Positions 9,339 through 18,441 of a stretch of 64,000 bases of DNA are shown here, in pieces. Under the pieces are notes generated by a model that saw only the letters and a program-made list of their open reading frames with translations, had not been told where the DNA came from and did no database searches. Position 1 is the first letter of the stretch, and every line of letters starts with the position of its first letter. Source of the DNA: Thermoplasmata archaeon (GTDB taxonomy: Archaea > Thermoplasmatota > Thermoplasmata > Thermoplasmatales > Thermoplasmataceae); assembly GCA_021797555.1 (NCBI GenBank), contig JAJZZM010000013.1, forward strand, positions 1 to 64,000. Reading direction: 5' to 3'. Position numbers and translations under genes: made by a program.

Positions 9339-10418
9339 TTACAATAGTTTTTTATCTGTTATATTATATTTCCTTCCACGCCATTTTATACATTTCATTC
9401 TATTTGCTATCAATAAATTTATAAGGTATATCTCAGGCAAAATTATTGCGGCTATTACATTCACAAATTTTATTTTAATTAATCTTTTTAATATATTTGT
9501 AATATATAATATAGCTGGGATTAAAAATAAAAAGAATAAATAATTATAGAATATGCCCATTAAGATTGCCGAAAGGAACAGAAATATATATGATCCATGG
9601 AATAATAAGCCATAATAATAAATTCTTCTATCTGCAGATATTGATAATGCCGTCTGCCTGTTTGACCATTCAAAGAAATCCTTAAAATCCTCTGGAGAGT
9701 TTACATAAGGCATTGAACTTTTTGTATAATATATTTTTAAATTTTTATTTTTTGCTATTTTTGTTAACGCTATATCATCAGATATATGTTCACTGAAAAA
9801 ATTCAGGCGATCTTCAATTAATTCTTTTTTAAATGCTAAAGAACCTCCCCAGCCAAATCTTGTGAGTTTTGATTCCATTAATCCCATACCCACAAAGCCC
9901 CATACCTCCTTAATCTTGGACCAGAACCCGTTTTTTGGGATAAAATATGGAAATGTTGTTGATAAACCTGCATCCTTATTTTTTAATGGCATTAATAAAT
10001 TTATAAGCCAGTTCTTTTTAACATATATATCAGAATCCGCAATTACATAAGCATCATAACCATTAAATTTATTTATCGCAGTGCTTATGGCCTTTACTTT
10101 GCCACTGCAATTTTTGCATGGATAATCACTTATAATATATTCTATGCCAAGTTTTTTTATAATTTTCAATGCCTCATCATTTTCATCATCTACAGCACAT
10201 ATTAGTTTAAAATTATTATAATTTTGATTTTTTATTGAATTTAAATTATCATACAATGAATAATCTATTCCCCTGCATGGCAATATTACTAAAGTTTTGG
10301 GGTAATAATCATTTTTTATATCATCATCCGTAGATTTGTGCAGCCCTATAAAAATAAAACCTGCAGAAATAAGGGTTAAAAGTATTATATATAATATTAA
10401 TAAAATAAGAAATAACAT
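9339..10418 (-). CDS. Family 2 glycosyltransferase, membrane anchored
   Basis: A 359-residue GT2 with one N-terminal helix (about 1-25), a GT-A domain and two to three C-terminal helices. VILPCRG opens the catalytic domain, DSD (D128, D130) is the metal motif, HISDDIAL carries the probable base, and WSNRQ near residue 240 replaces the usual QxxRW. It resembles ceramide-glucosyltransferase/HpnI-like enzymes acting on lipid acceptors. The stop is 2 bases from the end of the aEF1-beta gene, which lies upstream on the same strand, so it may ride on that transcript. Confidence 0.8.
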   Translation of the reverse strand: MLFLILLILYIILLTLISAGFIFIGLHKSTDDDIKNDYYPKTLVILPCRGIDYSLYDNLNSIKNQNYNNFKLICAVDDENDEALKIIKKLGIEYIISDYPCKNCSGKVKAISTAINKFNGYDAYVIADSDIYVKKNWLINLLMPLKNKDAGLSTTFPYFIPKNGFWSKIKEVWGFVGMGLMESKLTRFGWGGSLAFKKELIEDRLNFFSEHISDDIALTKIAKNKNLKIYYTKSSMPYVNSPEDFKDFFEWSNRQTALSISADRRIYYYGLLFHGSYIFLFLSAILMGIFYNYLFFLFLIPAILYITNILKRLIKIKFVNVIAAIILPEIYLINLLIANRMKCIKWRGRKYNITDKKLL

Positions 10419-10419
10419 T

Positions 10420-10686
10420 TTAAATTAACGTTACATCTCTAGTATCTACCTGGCTTACATGCTCAACAGATGATATTGCATTTTCAACTTTGTCTATTTT
10501 GCCCTCCTCATCCGGCACTATGACTGAAAACATCAGTGCATTTAACCCGAAACCTATTTCCTCCTCTTTTATATCATTAATTTCACAGAGGTTCTCCAAT
10601 TTCTTCGATATATTATTCCTTAAATCATCCAGATTAATATCTACTGATTCTGGCAATACCCTTAATAAAACCATTACGTCTCCCAT
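10420..10686 (-). CDS. ef1b: Translation elongation factor aEF1-beta
   Basis: An 88-residue guanine-nucleotide exchange factor for aEF1A. The protein has the alpha-beta fold signature VLLRVLPES at the start and the conserved ending with GFGLNALMFSVIVPDEEGK. A longer frame reaches 10722, but MGDVMVLLRV at 10686 is chosen because it matches the family start and is preceded by a GTGAT ribosome site. It overlaps the stop region of the upstream zinc-ribbon gene, a pairing common in archaea. Confidence 0.92.
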   Translation of the reverse strand: MGDVMVLLRVLPESVDINLDDLRNNISKKLENLCEINDIKEEEIGFGLNALMFSVIVPDEEGKIDKVENAISSVEHVSQVDTRDVTLI

Positions 10687-10691
10687 AAAAA

Positions 10692-10868
10692 TCACGGCCC
10701 TATATATCCACATCCTGGACATTTATATGGTGTAGAATGTTCCCTGCATTGCTTACATCTGCCTATCATCTCTTCGCCACAGTTCGGGCAAAGGAATATT
10801 GAATATCCAACCTCAACGAGGCCTATGCCACATGAAGTACAAGTTTCTTTGGTGTTTATTTTAATCAC
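10692..10868 (-). CDS. Small zinc-ribbon protein (HVO_2753-like)
   Basis: A 58-residue protein built from CxxC pairs: CTSCG, CPNCG, CKQC and CPGCG, giving two zinc-binding knuckles, and it ends in CGYIGP. This is the small archaeal zinc-finger family usually found beside the aEF1-beta gene, as here. A GTG at 10868 is chosen as start because a TATA-like ATTATATATATT is centred about 25 bases upstream, which suits a leaderless transcript; TTG at 10880 is the alternative. Its role is unknown, probably nucleic acid or ribosome linked. Confidence 0.82.
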   Translation of the reverse strand: MIKINTKETCTSCGIGLVEVGYSIFLCPNCGEEMIGRCKQCREHSTPYKCPGCGYIGP

Positions 10869-10923
10869 TTCCTTAAACAATATTAAAGTAATATATATAA
10901 TCTTTATTTAATTCTAAATAAAA

Positions 10924-11565
10924 TCATAAATGTATTCCAAGAAATAATGGTATCAACCCATCGACAAAATTTAGAACTATTACAAGTATAAATATGGCTG
11001 CATATAATTTGCTGTTCCAGTAAAATATTTTGCTTCCATCAAGTGGTGGTATAGGCAGTAAATTAAAGAGTGCAAACCACAGATTTAGCAGTGCGACATA
11101 AAATAAAACAAATTCAAGTATAAACATTGAGGGGAATGATAAAAATAAATATAAAATGTAAAATATAAGACCGAGTACAATATTTGTTGCCGGGCCTGCA
11201 AGTGCTATTTTTCCCTCACTTTCCTGATCATACAGGCCTGCAAATTCAACAGCCCCGGGTGCACCAAATAAAAAACCGAACATTGATGTTACCAATGCTA
11301 TTAAAACACCGGCAGGCCATAATTTAAAAAAGGCTACGGCACCAAGCCTTCTTGCAACGGCCCTATGTGCCATTTCGTGCATTAAAAAGGCCGTTACAGT
11401 TACAGCGAATCCTGTTAGCCCTGCAAGTTCTATAGATGCAGTGTTATATCTTACTATTCTTGATATACCACCGGTTATCATCAGTGTAAATGCTATGGTA
11501 AGAATTAGAACTGCTACAAGTATGTCATTTGTTTCATTGTTTCTATTATAATACATTTTCATCAT
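10924..11565 (-). CDS. Site-2 protease family (M50) membrane metalloprotease
   Basis: A 213-residue intramembrane zinc protease with about six helices. HEMAH (H63, E64, H67) is the HExxH zinc motif in a helix and NLLPIPPLDG (168-177) supplies the third ligand D176. No PDZ or CBS domain is present, so it is the minimal archaeal form. The start region overlaps the end of the giant repeat protein by 20 bases; starts at 11562 or 11556 are also possible. Overlap implies co-expression with that protein. Substrate unknown. Confidence 0.88.
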   Translation of the reverse strand: MMKMYYNRNNETNDILVAVLILTIAFTLMITGGISRIVRYNTASIELAGLTGFAVTVTAFLMHEMAHRAVARRLGAVAFFKLWPAGVLIALVTSMFGFLFGAPGAVEFAGLYDQESEGKIALAGPATNIVLGLIFYILYLFLSFPSMFILEFVLFYVALLNLWFALFNLLPIPPLDGSKIFYWNSKLYAAIFILVIVLNFVDGLIPLFLGIHL

Positions 11566-14500
11566 CCTTATTTAAAATATCAATTATATTTAAAGCATCG
11601 ATAAGTCCTATATCAAAGCTATAAACAAGTTCCATCGGGTTTTTATTGTCTATATTTACATTTTTTAATATATAATTATATTTACTATTGAATTTTATAT
11701 TATATGTATTGTCCAGTGACCTGCATATAAATATATAAAAGTTTTTTGCCGTTATGACATCCTTAACAACATTGTATATCTGGTTTATTTTTATTTCAAG
11801 TATATTTTTATAGCCATTTTCATAAAGCTTCTTAATTATATCCCTTGACATGTCATTATATACGTACTTATTTATAAATGTGTATGGCTCCATGTTTTGA
11901 ATAAATCCATGCAGATTCCTGGAGACATAATCCGGTATAATTATATAATAATCATTAAAACTTAGTATTTTATGTTCATTATATTCATATTCAAAAAGTT
12001 TTTTTGCCCATGACAACAAATCTTTGAATTTATATGATGCTATCAATTTATTGTTTACTTCATTAAATACATTTTTATTAAGCATATTATGGTATTTATT
12101 CTCAAGTTTTATGTAATTTTCATACATAAATAATTTTATTGATGAGAAAATAAAATATTTAATATTATAATTATTTATATAATCATCATCATATATTTTT
12201 ATTATGGAATTATAATCCCTGACATTGTAATATTTAGATACGAGTTTATTGAACAGAAATAAATTTTTTGTTTCATTGAATTTATTATATAATATTGACA
12301 ATGCATCCTCAATTTCATTATTCTCTGTTAATGCATGTATTAACCTGTTAAGTATCATTAAATCATTGTTATATAAACCATATAATTTTTTTAGAATAGT
12401 AATCTCACTACAGTAATCCTCCTCCTCATCAAATTTTGCACTTATTAATTCCCCTGTTATTCTATCATTTTTTTCGTTAAAAATTTTTATTATGTTATTT
12501 TTTATGGTGCTTCTGTTCCATGCATTATTTATAATGAATTCCATAATTTTTTTATTGTCATAAATTTTATCCATAATGCTTTCTATTTTATTATACTCCT
12601 TTTTTATAAAATACAGTATTATAACATTAAAATAATCATCATTATTAATGAATTTATTTATATTACTGCTATATATTTTATTATCATTCCTAATTTTAAT
12701 GAAATTTACATTATTTATAATATCATTATTATGCATAAATGCATTATTATAATATTTAAATGAATTATAATAGTCATCCTTTGAATAATAGTAATCTGCT
12801 ATCAATTCATAGGTTTTATAGGTTTTAAATTTAAAGGACCTTAAAAATTCTATTCCCATTTTTATAGAAATATTCTTTAATATATTGTAATGTTCTATTA
12901 TGTCATCTTCATTATAATCCATGGCAAGCGTTAACGCAGAATATTTTATTTTTGATTTATATTCATTGAATAAATTCCTTTTTATTCTATACAGGTTTAT
13001 GTCTTTTATGTTTATATTAATAAATTTCTCTGTTATAGAATCATCAATTTTATTATATAATATAAACTGGTAAGCATCGCTAAATATGCAGTAAAAATTC
13101 ATCTTAAAAGCTTCATCAAGCAGATTATCTATGCTATCACCACGTTTCATCAATAGCATTAATTTTAACGAAAAGAAATCGGAGTTTTTTAGTATTTCTA
13201 TTGCTTCATTTACATATTTCTCCGAATCGCTATAATTATTTTTATGGTATTCTATTAAAGCTCGGTAATAATAATAAAATGGATCAGGGTTTTTTGAAAT
13301 TAAGCTTTCAATCATTTTTTTTGCTTCACTGTATTTATTATTTTTTATTAAAGCATCTGTCACCGGGTATAAAAAATATTTTAAATCCTTTGTGTCGTCA
13401 TTTATCTTATTATTATAAACATCAAAGATCGTTTTTACTATGTAATTAATATTATTGAATTTACCCATTGATAATATATTGTTTACATAATTTTTTCTTC
13501 TATTGTTTTTAAAATCAATGCCGTTTATTACTATTATATATGCACATATTATGGACCCGTTTTTGTTTACAGCATCAATATATTTCAGGTAATCTATATT
13601 TTTATCTCCCCTTATATAACTAATAACCAGTTCCAGCAAAGTATCCTTATGGTTCACAGAATCAAAGGCTTTTATATTTCTATCTGATTTTATAGCATTA
13701 AATAATGAATCAATGATCTCGCCATTATTCAATAATTGACCATTGTTCCTTATTTCATTTATTACCAAATCCATTTTATTATTGTGTATTAATGATGATA
13801 TATATTTACCAATAAAATCATTTTTTATATTGTATTTCTCAATAAATTCTTCAAGTTCAATATAATTTTCATTACTGTAATGATAATTAATTACTGTATT
13901 AAATGCATTATAGCTTTTTTCACCGGTTTTTAATAGTTCATTTGCTACATAATATTCCATGAAATCATTTTCTGTGTTTTTATAGTATTCAAGTTCAAGG
14001 TATAGTATATCCTTACCATTGCCATATTCATTTATGTACGATTTTATATCGTCACCTGCCTCAATATACATATTAAGTTTTATTTCGGCCTCTATTTTAT
14101 ATAAATAGAATTTTTCATCCAGCCTATCAAGTTTTTCCATGGATCTTAAATATAATATTAACTGTCCGTAATTATGTATTTTATATTCTATCTCTATTAT
14201 CTTAGATATAACGCTTTTATCAATATTGTAATATATGTTTTTATAAACATTAAGGGCTTTGCCATATTTTCCGCTGTAATAATATGAATCCGCCAGTATT
14301 TTATTTTCCATGTCCGATGTATCGGCGTATTCTATTGCCATATCATATTTTCCATCAAAATATAGATATTTAGACAGTTTCTCATTTGGTTTTTTATTGT
14401 CATTTATTAAAAGGTAATCCACAATATCGTTTAAGCCATTCCCGTTATCTGTTTTAATATATAAATCCCCGAGTAGATAATAACAATTTATGTCATTTTT

Positions 14501-15046
14501 CAATTCTATGCATCTTTTTAAAATATTTTCCGCATTTTTATAATCGTTGTTATTAATAAAATTATAAACAATATTTTTAAAATAATTATAATTATAATCA
14601 TTTCTTATATAATTTTCAATACATGCATTATCATATATATCCAGTTCCGATAAATGAACTATTCTATCATACATGTCCAGGGAATCAAGGAAATTATAAA
14701 GTTTTTCCTTTATATCTTTAACCGATAGCAAATCCATATTATTTTTTATTAAACCCAGAAAATTATCCATGTCATTATTACTGTAATATAATCTAATTTT
14801 ATACAATAATACAATTTTATTTTTATTATCTATTTCATTTATGATTTCATACAAACTTTCTGGTATTTCCTTATCTTTAAGGTAATTAAACAATATATCA
14901 TTAATTTCATTATCATATAATTTTATTATGATGTCTTTTTCCTTTAACATATATTCTATAAGTTTTGTATAGGAATTGTTTTTAGTAGCATCTTCCAAGT
15001 AGTTACCAAGTTTTTTATTTATTTTTCTATACGTTAATGAAATCAT
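11546..15046 (-). CDS. Giant Asn/Tyr-rich TPR-like repeat protein, unknown function
   Basis: A 1,166-residue protein without signal peptide or membrane helix. It is almost wholly alpha-helical, with repeated helix pairs that look like divergent TPR/solenoid units, for example YLYFDGKYDMAIEYAD, YYSGKYGKALNVYKNIYY and YSEAKKMIESLISKNPDP. Asn, Ile, Lys, Asp and Tyr are over-represented, in part because of the AT-rich genome. TPR proteins are usually scaffolds. The stop lies inside the start of the site-2 protease gene, so the two are translated together. A TATA-like box precedes the ATG. I do not recognise a named family. Confidence 0.75.
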   Translation of the reverse strand: MISLTYRKINKKLGNYLEDATKNNSYTKLIEYMLKEKDIIIKLYDNEINDILFNYLKDKEIPESLYEIINEIDNKNKIVLLYKIRLYYSNNDMDNFLGLIKNNMDLLSVKDIKEKLYNFLDSLDMYDRIVHLSELDIYDNACIENYIRNDYNYNYFKNIVYNFINNNDYKNAENILKRCIELKNDINCYYLLGDLYIKTDNGNGLNDIVDYLLINDNKKPNEKLSKYLYFDGKYDMAIEYADTSDMENKILADSYYYSGKYGKALNVYKNIYYNIDKSVISKIIEIEYKIHNYGQLILYLRSMEKLDRLDEKFYLYKIEAEIKLNMYIEAGDDIKSYINEYGNGKDILYLELEYYKNTENDFMEYYVANELLKTGEKSYNAFNTVINYHYSNENYIELEEFIEKYNIKNDFIGKYISSLIHNNKMDLVINEIRNNGQLLNNGEIIDSLFNAIKSDRNIKAFDSVNHKDTLLELVISYIRGDKNIDYLKYIDAVNKNGSIICAYIIVINGIDFKNNRRKNYVNNILSMGKFNNINYIVKTIFDVYNNKINDDTKDLKYFLYPVTDALIKNNKYSEAKKMIESLISKNPDPFYYYYRALIEYHKNNYSDSEKYVNEAIEILKNSDFFSLKLMLLMKRGDSIDNLLDEAFKMNFYCIFSDAYQFILYNKIDDSITEKFININIKDINLYRIKRNLFNEYKSKIKYSALTLAMDYNEDDIIEHYNILKNISIKMGIEFLRSFKFKTYKTYELIADYYYSKDDYYNSFKYYNNAFMHNNDIINNVNFIKIRNDNKIYSSNINKFINNDDYFNVIILYFIKKEYNKIESIMDKIYDNKKIMEFIINNAWNRSTIKNNIIKIFNEKNDRITGELISAKFDEEEDYCSEITILKKLYGLYNNDLMILNRLIHALTENNEIEDALSILYNKFNETKNLFLFNKLVSKYYNVRDYNSIIKIYDDDYINNYNIKYFIFSSIKLFMYENYIKLENKYHNMLNKNVFNEVNNKLIASYKFKDLLSWAKKLFEYEYNEHKILSFNDYYIIIPDYVSRNLHGFIQNMEPYTFINKYVYNDMSRDIIKKLYENGYKNILEIKINQIYNVVKDVITAKNFYIFICRSLDNTYNIKFNSKYNYILKNVNIDNKNPMELVYSFDIGLIDALNIIDILNKDDENVL

Positions 15047-15091
15047 TTGATAGTATAGTTTAATTATAGTATATTATTTTTGCCATTAATT

Positions 15092-15427
15092 CTAATGCAG
15101 TATTAACAATACATTGAAAACACTGGCAAGGCTTGAATATATATTTATTCCTGCGAATTCAAACAATGCTATGCTTATTCCTGTGCCAAGGAACATTGAT
15201 GACAGAAGGTATGCTAATGACCTTATTCCAAGGAATAATATTACACCTGTTATTATAGCTATCAATGGTGCGTATGTTCCAGACGATATCGTAATACCTG
15301 ATGATGCATATTTAATGAAATATGGAGCTATAACAGTTATAAATTTTTCTCCAAAAATAACTCCTACTATTATGCCAATAATGGTTTCTATATCATTTTT
15401 TATTCTTATATATTTTCTAATATCCAT
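15092..15427 (-). CDS. Small membrane protein, unknown function
   Basis: A 111-residue protein with three or four hydrophobic segments rich in Ile and Gly, after a short charged N-terminus (MDIRKYIRIKND). It sits upstream of the giant repeat protein on the same strand with a 45-base gap, and a TATA-like stretch precedes its ATG. The opposite strand also has a 111-codon frame, but the minus-strand translation has clear membrane helices and a promoter. No family recognised. Confidence 0.6.
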   Translation of the reverse strand: MDIRKYIRIKNDIETIIGIIVGVIFGEKFITVIAPYFIKYASSGITISSGTYAPLIAIITGVILFLGIRSLAYLLSSMFLGTGISIALFEFAGINIYSSLASVFNVLLILH

Positions 15428-15462
15428 TTTAAAATATAATAAAATTTAATATTAATACATTT

Positions 15463-16098
15463 CTAATATTTTTTTAAAACATTTATTATATCCGATGTTT
15501 TCATAACCATTGAAACCGCTGACATGGATTTTAATGCAGCCTCGTGGTTTTCCCTGTTTGATGATGAGCACGAATCCGATGCAACAACGGTATAATATCC
15601 ATAATTAATTGAATCACGCACACTTGATTCCACGCCGATTTCAGTTGCTATCCCGGTGAATATCAATGTTTTAATTCCTGCAGCCTTTAACATATTTTCA
15701 ACATTTGTTCCTATAAATATGCTTGCAGTGTTTTTATTAAATATGTAATCATCCTTTTCAGGTTTAAATTCACTGTAAATTTCGGCATCTTCAGATCCGG
15801 GTGCCATAAAAACCGGCAATTTGGATGGGTCATCTATATGGAATCTCTGCATATAGCTTGAAATCATGGCAGGAGACATATATAAAAAAGGCAATGGCGT
15901 AATTTTTGTGTATGCTACCGGCATTTTAATTTTTCTTGCATTTTCGTTTAAGGACTTTACATTTTTTACAAATTCATCTTTATTAAAAACATTTTTTACC
16001 AGGCCGTTTTGCAAATCCCAGTTTAACAATAATGTATGTTTTGGATCCATTATCTCTTCTGGATTTTCATATATTTCTTTATTACCTATTGTTTTCAT
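15463..16098 (-). CDS. Isochorismatase-like hydrolase family protein lacking the nucleophilic Cys
   Basis: A 211-residue alpha/beta protein of the cysteine-hydrolase/isochorismatase superfamily. D28 (LNWDLQNG) and K122 (FNKNTASIF) match two residues of the catalytic triad, but the nucleophile position in GIATEIGVESS is G155 instead of Cys. True isochorismatases also have Gly here, so the protein may act on an ether or other substrate, or not be a nicotinamidase-type enzyme at all. The N-terminus overlaps the end of the tetrapyrrole gene by 17 bases, pointing to one operon. Function is uncertain. Confidence 0.78.
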   Translation of the reverse strand: MKTIGNKEIYENPEEIMDPKHTLLLNWDLQNGLVKNVFNKDEFVKNVKSLNENARKIKMPVAYTKITPLPFLYMSPAMISSYMQRFHIDDPSKLPVFMAPGSEDAEIYSEFKPEKDDYIFNKNTASIFIGTNVENMLKAAGIKTLIFTGIATEIGVESSVRDSINYGYYTVVASDSCSSSNRENHEAALKSMSAVSMVMKTSDIINVLKKY

Positions 16099-16603
16099 AG
16101 CCTTTAATTTTGTTATAATATATTTCTTTTATCCTTTTTTCAAAATTACAATTATCATTAATCATATCATTTAATAATAAACTCTTTAATTCCTTTGTCA
16201 ATTCGGGATTTTTGCCATCTGTGCTTATAGATATATTGATACTATCTATTTTCATGTTTGCCGGGGTTATAATATCTGAATAATTATGATCGCTAACATT
16301 ATCACATAAAATATTTTTATTATTACACAATATTGATATTTTCTTATTTAGTTCCTTATTATCCGTTGATGCAAATACAATAAAATAATTATTATTTATA
16401 TCATTATCATTGAACTCTTTTTGATAATAGATTATCTTATTATTTTTATTTAAATTTATAATATAATCTGTGGCTTCTATGCCTATAACATATATTAAAG
16501 GTTCATAATTTATAATATTTTTTATTTTCCTCTCTGCTATTTTTCCTGAACCTATAAACAATATTTTTTTATTTTTTATATTAATTGAAAATGGAATAAA
16601 CAT
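16082..16603 (-). CDS. Precorrin-2 dehydrogenase/sirohydrochlorin ferrochelatase-like protein
   Basis: A 173-residue protein matching the N-terminal (Met8/CysG-N) part of siroheme synthase, which oxidises precorrin-2 with NAD. The start PFSINIKNKKILFIGSGKIA has the GxGxxA nucleotide-binding turn (G18, G20), FASTDNKELNKKI is the family's second landmark, and ITPANMK plus ISTDGKNPELTKELK mark the dimer/substrate region. Archaeal versions are this short. It supplies siroheme, heme d1-type heme or cobalamin routes; a CbiA-like gene at the right edge of the window agrees with tetrapyrrole synthesis. Confidence 0.85.
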   Translation of the reverse strand: MFIPFSINIKNKKILFIGSGKIAERKIKNIINYEPLIYVIGIEATDYIINLNKNNKIIYYQKEFNDNDINNNYFIVFASTDNKELNKKISILCNNKNILCDNVSDHNYSDIITPANMKIDSINISISTDGKNPELTKELKSLLLNDMINDNCNFEKRIKEIYYNKIKGYENNR

Positions 16604-16645
16604 TTTTATATATTTATTAAAAAGAAATAAACTTAACTGATAAAA

Positions 16646-17119
16646 TTATTTACCATAATATTTTTCCATTATATAATCCTCATTATCTTCTTTTATGATT
16701 TTAAAGCCATTTTTTTTATAAAATTTTATTGCATTAAAATTTAATTGATTTACACATAATATCAAACTTTCAATTTTTTCATTTATAATAATTTCTTCTA
16801 TACTTTTTAGTAAATGTGTGCCGTAGCCTTTTCCTATATATTCCGGTGCAAGATAAAATCTTAATAATGTTTTATTAATTTTATCTATTTCTATAAAACC
16901 TGCCATTATATTATTATCAAATAACCCGTAAAATAAAGGATTTTTATTGTTGATAGATTTTTCTATGTCATTTTTTATAGTGCTTAAATTATAATATTTA
17001 TCGATCCAGTATTCAATAAATTCATTCTTATAAATATTTTTATATGTATATTTCCATGATTTTTCTGCTGTTTTCCTTACATATAATTCATCGCCAATTT
17101 TTAATGGTAATATTTCCAT
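16646..17119 (-). CDS. GNAT family N-acetyltransferase
   Basis: A 157-residue acetyl-CoA-dependent acetyltransferase. The fold is visible from FYLAPEYIGKGYGTHLLKSI (motif A with the acetyl-CoA pyrophosphate loop) and NFNAIKFYKKNGFKI (motif B). The N-terminal third has the expected two helices (residues 15-50). Substrate cannot be told; small-molecule or protein N-terminal targets are both possible. It lies 42 bases upstream of the precorrin-2 dehydrogenase-like gene on the same strand and may lead that unit. Confidence 0.85.
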   Translation of the reverse strand: MEILPLKIGDELYVRKTAEKSWKYTYKNIYKNEFIEYWIDKYYNLSTIKNDIEKSINNKNPLFYGLFDNNIMAGFIEIDKINKTLLRFYLAPEYIGKGYGTHLLKSIEEIIINEKIESLILCVNQLNFNAIKFYKKNGFKIIKEDNEDYIMEKYYGK

Positions 17120-17276
17120 TAATCAAAATTATTAATTAATATTATAATTTTATTATAAATATATGAAAGAAGCCAAAATGGCCATATAAGGAAAAACTGG
17201 ATAATAAAAATTTTAAACAGAATTAAAACTATTATTCCAATAATAAAAATATTATTATAATAAATAATATACATAT

Positions 17277-18410
17277 ATGATTAACGAAACAGAAAGTGAT
17301 ATTTTAAAATATGTAAAAGAATTTGCGGAAACAAAGATAAAACCCAGGGCTAAAGAAATAGATGAAAAAATGTATGTGCCTGAAGATATAATAAATGGTA
17401 TGCGTGATATGGGATTATTTTCTTCATACATACCGGAAAAATATGGCGGCAATGGCCTTAGCTTTTCATTTCTTATAAATACAATAGAAATAATATCTGA
17501 AGCATGCCCGAGCACAGCCCTAGTTTTGGATGGTGCATTGACATTATTTGCAGAGCCACTGATTATGTTTGGCAGTGAAAAATTAAACCAGAAGTATTTA
17601 ACGGAAATAGCTAAAGGGTCTGTTGGTGGTTTAGCCATTACAGAGCCAAATGCTGGAAGTGATGCAGCTTCAATAAGCACACATGCAGAGAAATATAACA
17701 ATGGTTATAAAATCAACGGAACAAAGACATTCATTTCAAATGGCAGGCTAGCAAAATTCTTTGTTTTAGATGCTTCCACGGATAAATCATTAAAACATAA
17801 AGGAATAACCACATTTGTTGTGGATGCTGATTCCAAAGGATTGGAAATAAGCAAGGACATACATAAAATGGGAATAAGGGGTTCAAGCACGGTTGAATTA
17901 AATTTCAATGATGTATTTGTTCCTGAAGAAAATATAGTAGGAAAATACAATGAAGGCTTTAAGGTAATAATGGACACCCTGGATGCCGGAAGAATAGGCA
18001 TTGCAGCACAGGCACTGGGCATAGCAAAATCGGCATTTAACGAAGCATTAAATTATATAAATACAAGAAAGCAATTTAACCAAAAAATTATAAATTTTGA
18101 GGGGGTACAATTTATGATTGCTGAAATGGAATCAAAAATAAAAGCATCGGAATTATTAATAAATGATGCAGCAGAAAAATGGGAAAATAAAGAAAATACA
18201 ATAGAAATATCATCAATTGCAAAAATGTTTGCTTCCGATACGGCTGTATATGTAACCGAAAGATCATTGCAATTATTCGGTGGTTATGGTTACACAACAG
18301 ATTTCAATGCCGAGCGCCATATGCGTGATGCCAAAATAACACAGATTTATGAGGGAACAAATGAAATACAGAAAATAATTATTGCAAAGGAAATTATGAA
18401 AAATTTATAA
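17277..18410 (+). CDS. Acyl-CoA dehydrogenase
   Basis: A 377-residue flavoprotein that oxidises acyl-CoA to enoyl-CoA. ITEPNAGSDAAS (residues 120-132) is the first family signature with FAD contacts, NGTKTFISNG the second, and QLFGGYGYTTDFNAERHMRD the C-terminal one. The catalytic base is E359 in IYEGTNEIQ. Length is standard for short/medium-chain enzymes. Beta-oxidation or branched-chain amino-acid breakdown is likely, though no partner gene is near. It is transcribed alone from a very AT-rich upstream stretch, 31 bases before gatD. Confidence 0.93.
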   Translation: MINETESDILKYVKEFAETKIKPRAKEIDEKMYVPEDIINGMRDMGLFSSYIPEKYGGNGLSFSFLINTIEIISEACPSTALVLDGALTLFAEPLIMFGSEKLNQKYLTEIAKGSVGGLAITEPNAGSDAASISTHAEKYNNGYKINGTKTFISNGRLAKFFVLDASTDKSLKHKGITTFVVDADSKGLEISKDIHKMGIRGSSTVELNFNDVFVPEENIVGKYNEGFKVIMDTLDAGRIGIAAQALGIAKSAFNEALNYINTRKQFNQKIINFEGVQFMIAEMESKIKASELLINDAAEKWENKENTIEISSIAKMFASDTAVYVTERSLQLFGGYGYTTDFNAERHMRDAKITQIYEGTNEIQKIIIAKEIMKNL

Positions 18411-18441
18411 AGTTTTTATACATTTTAATAATTAATCTATA

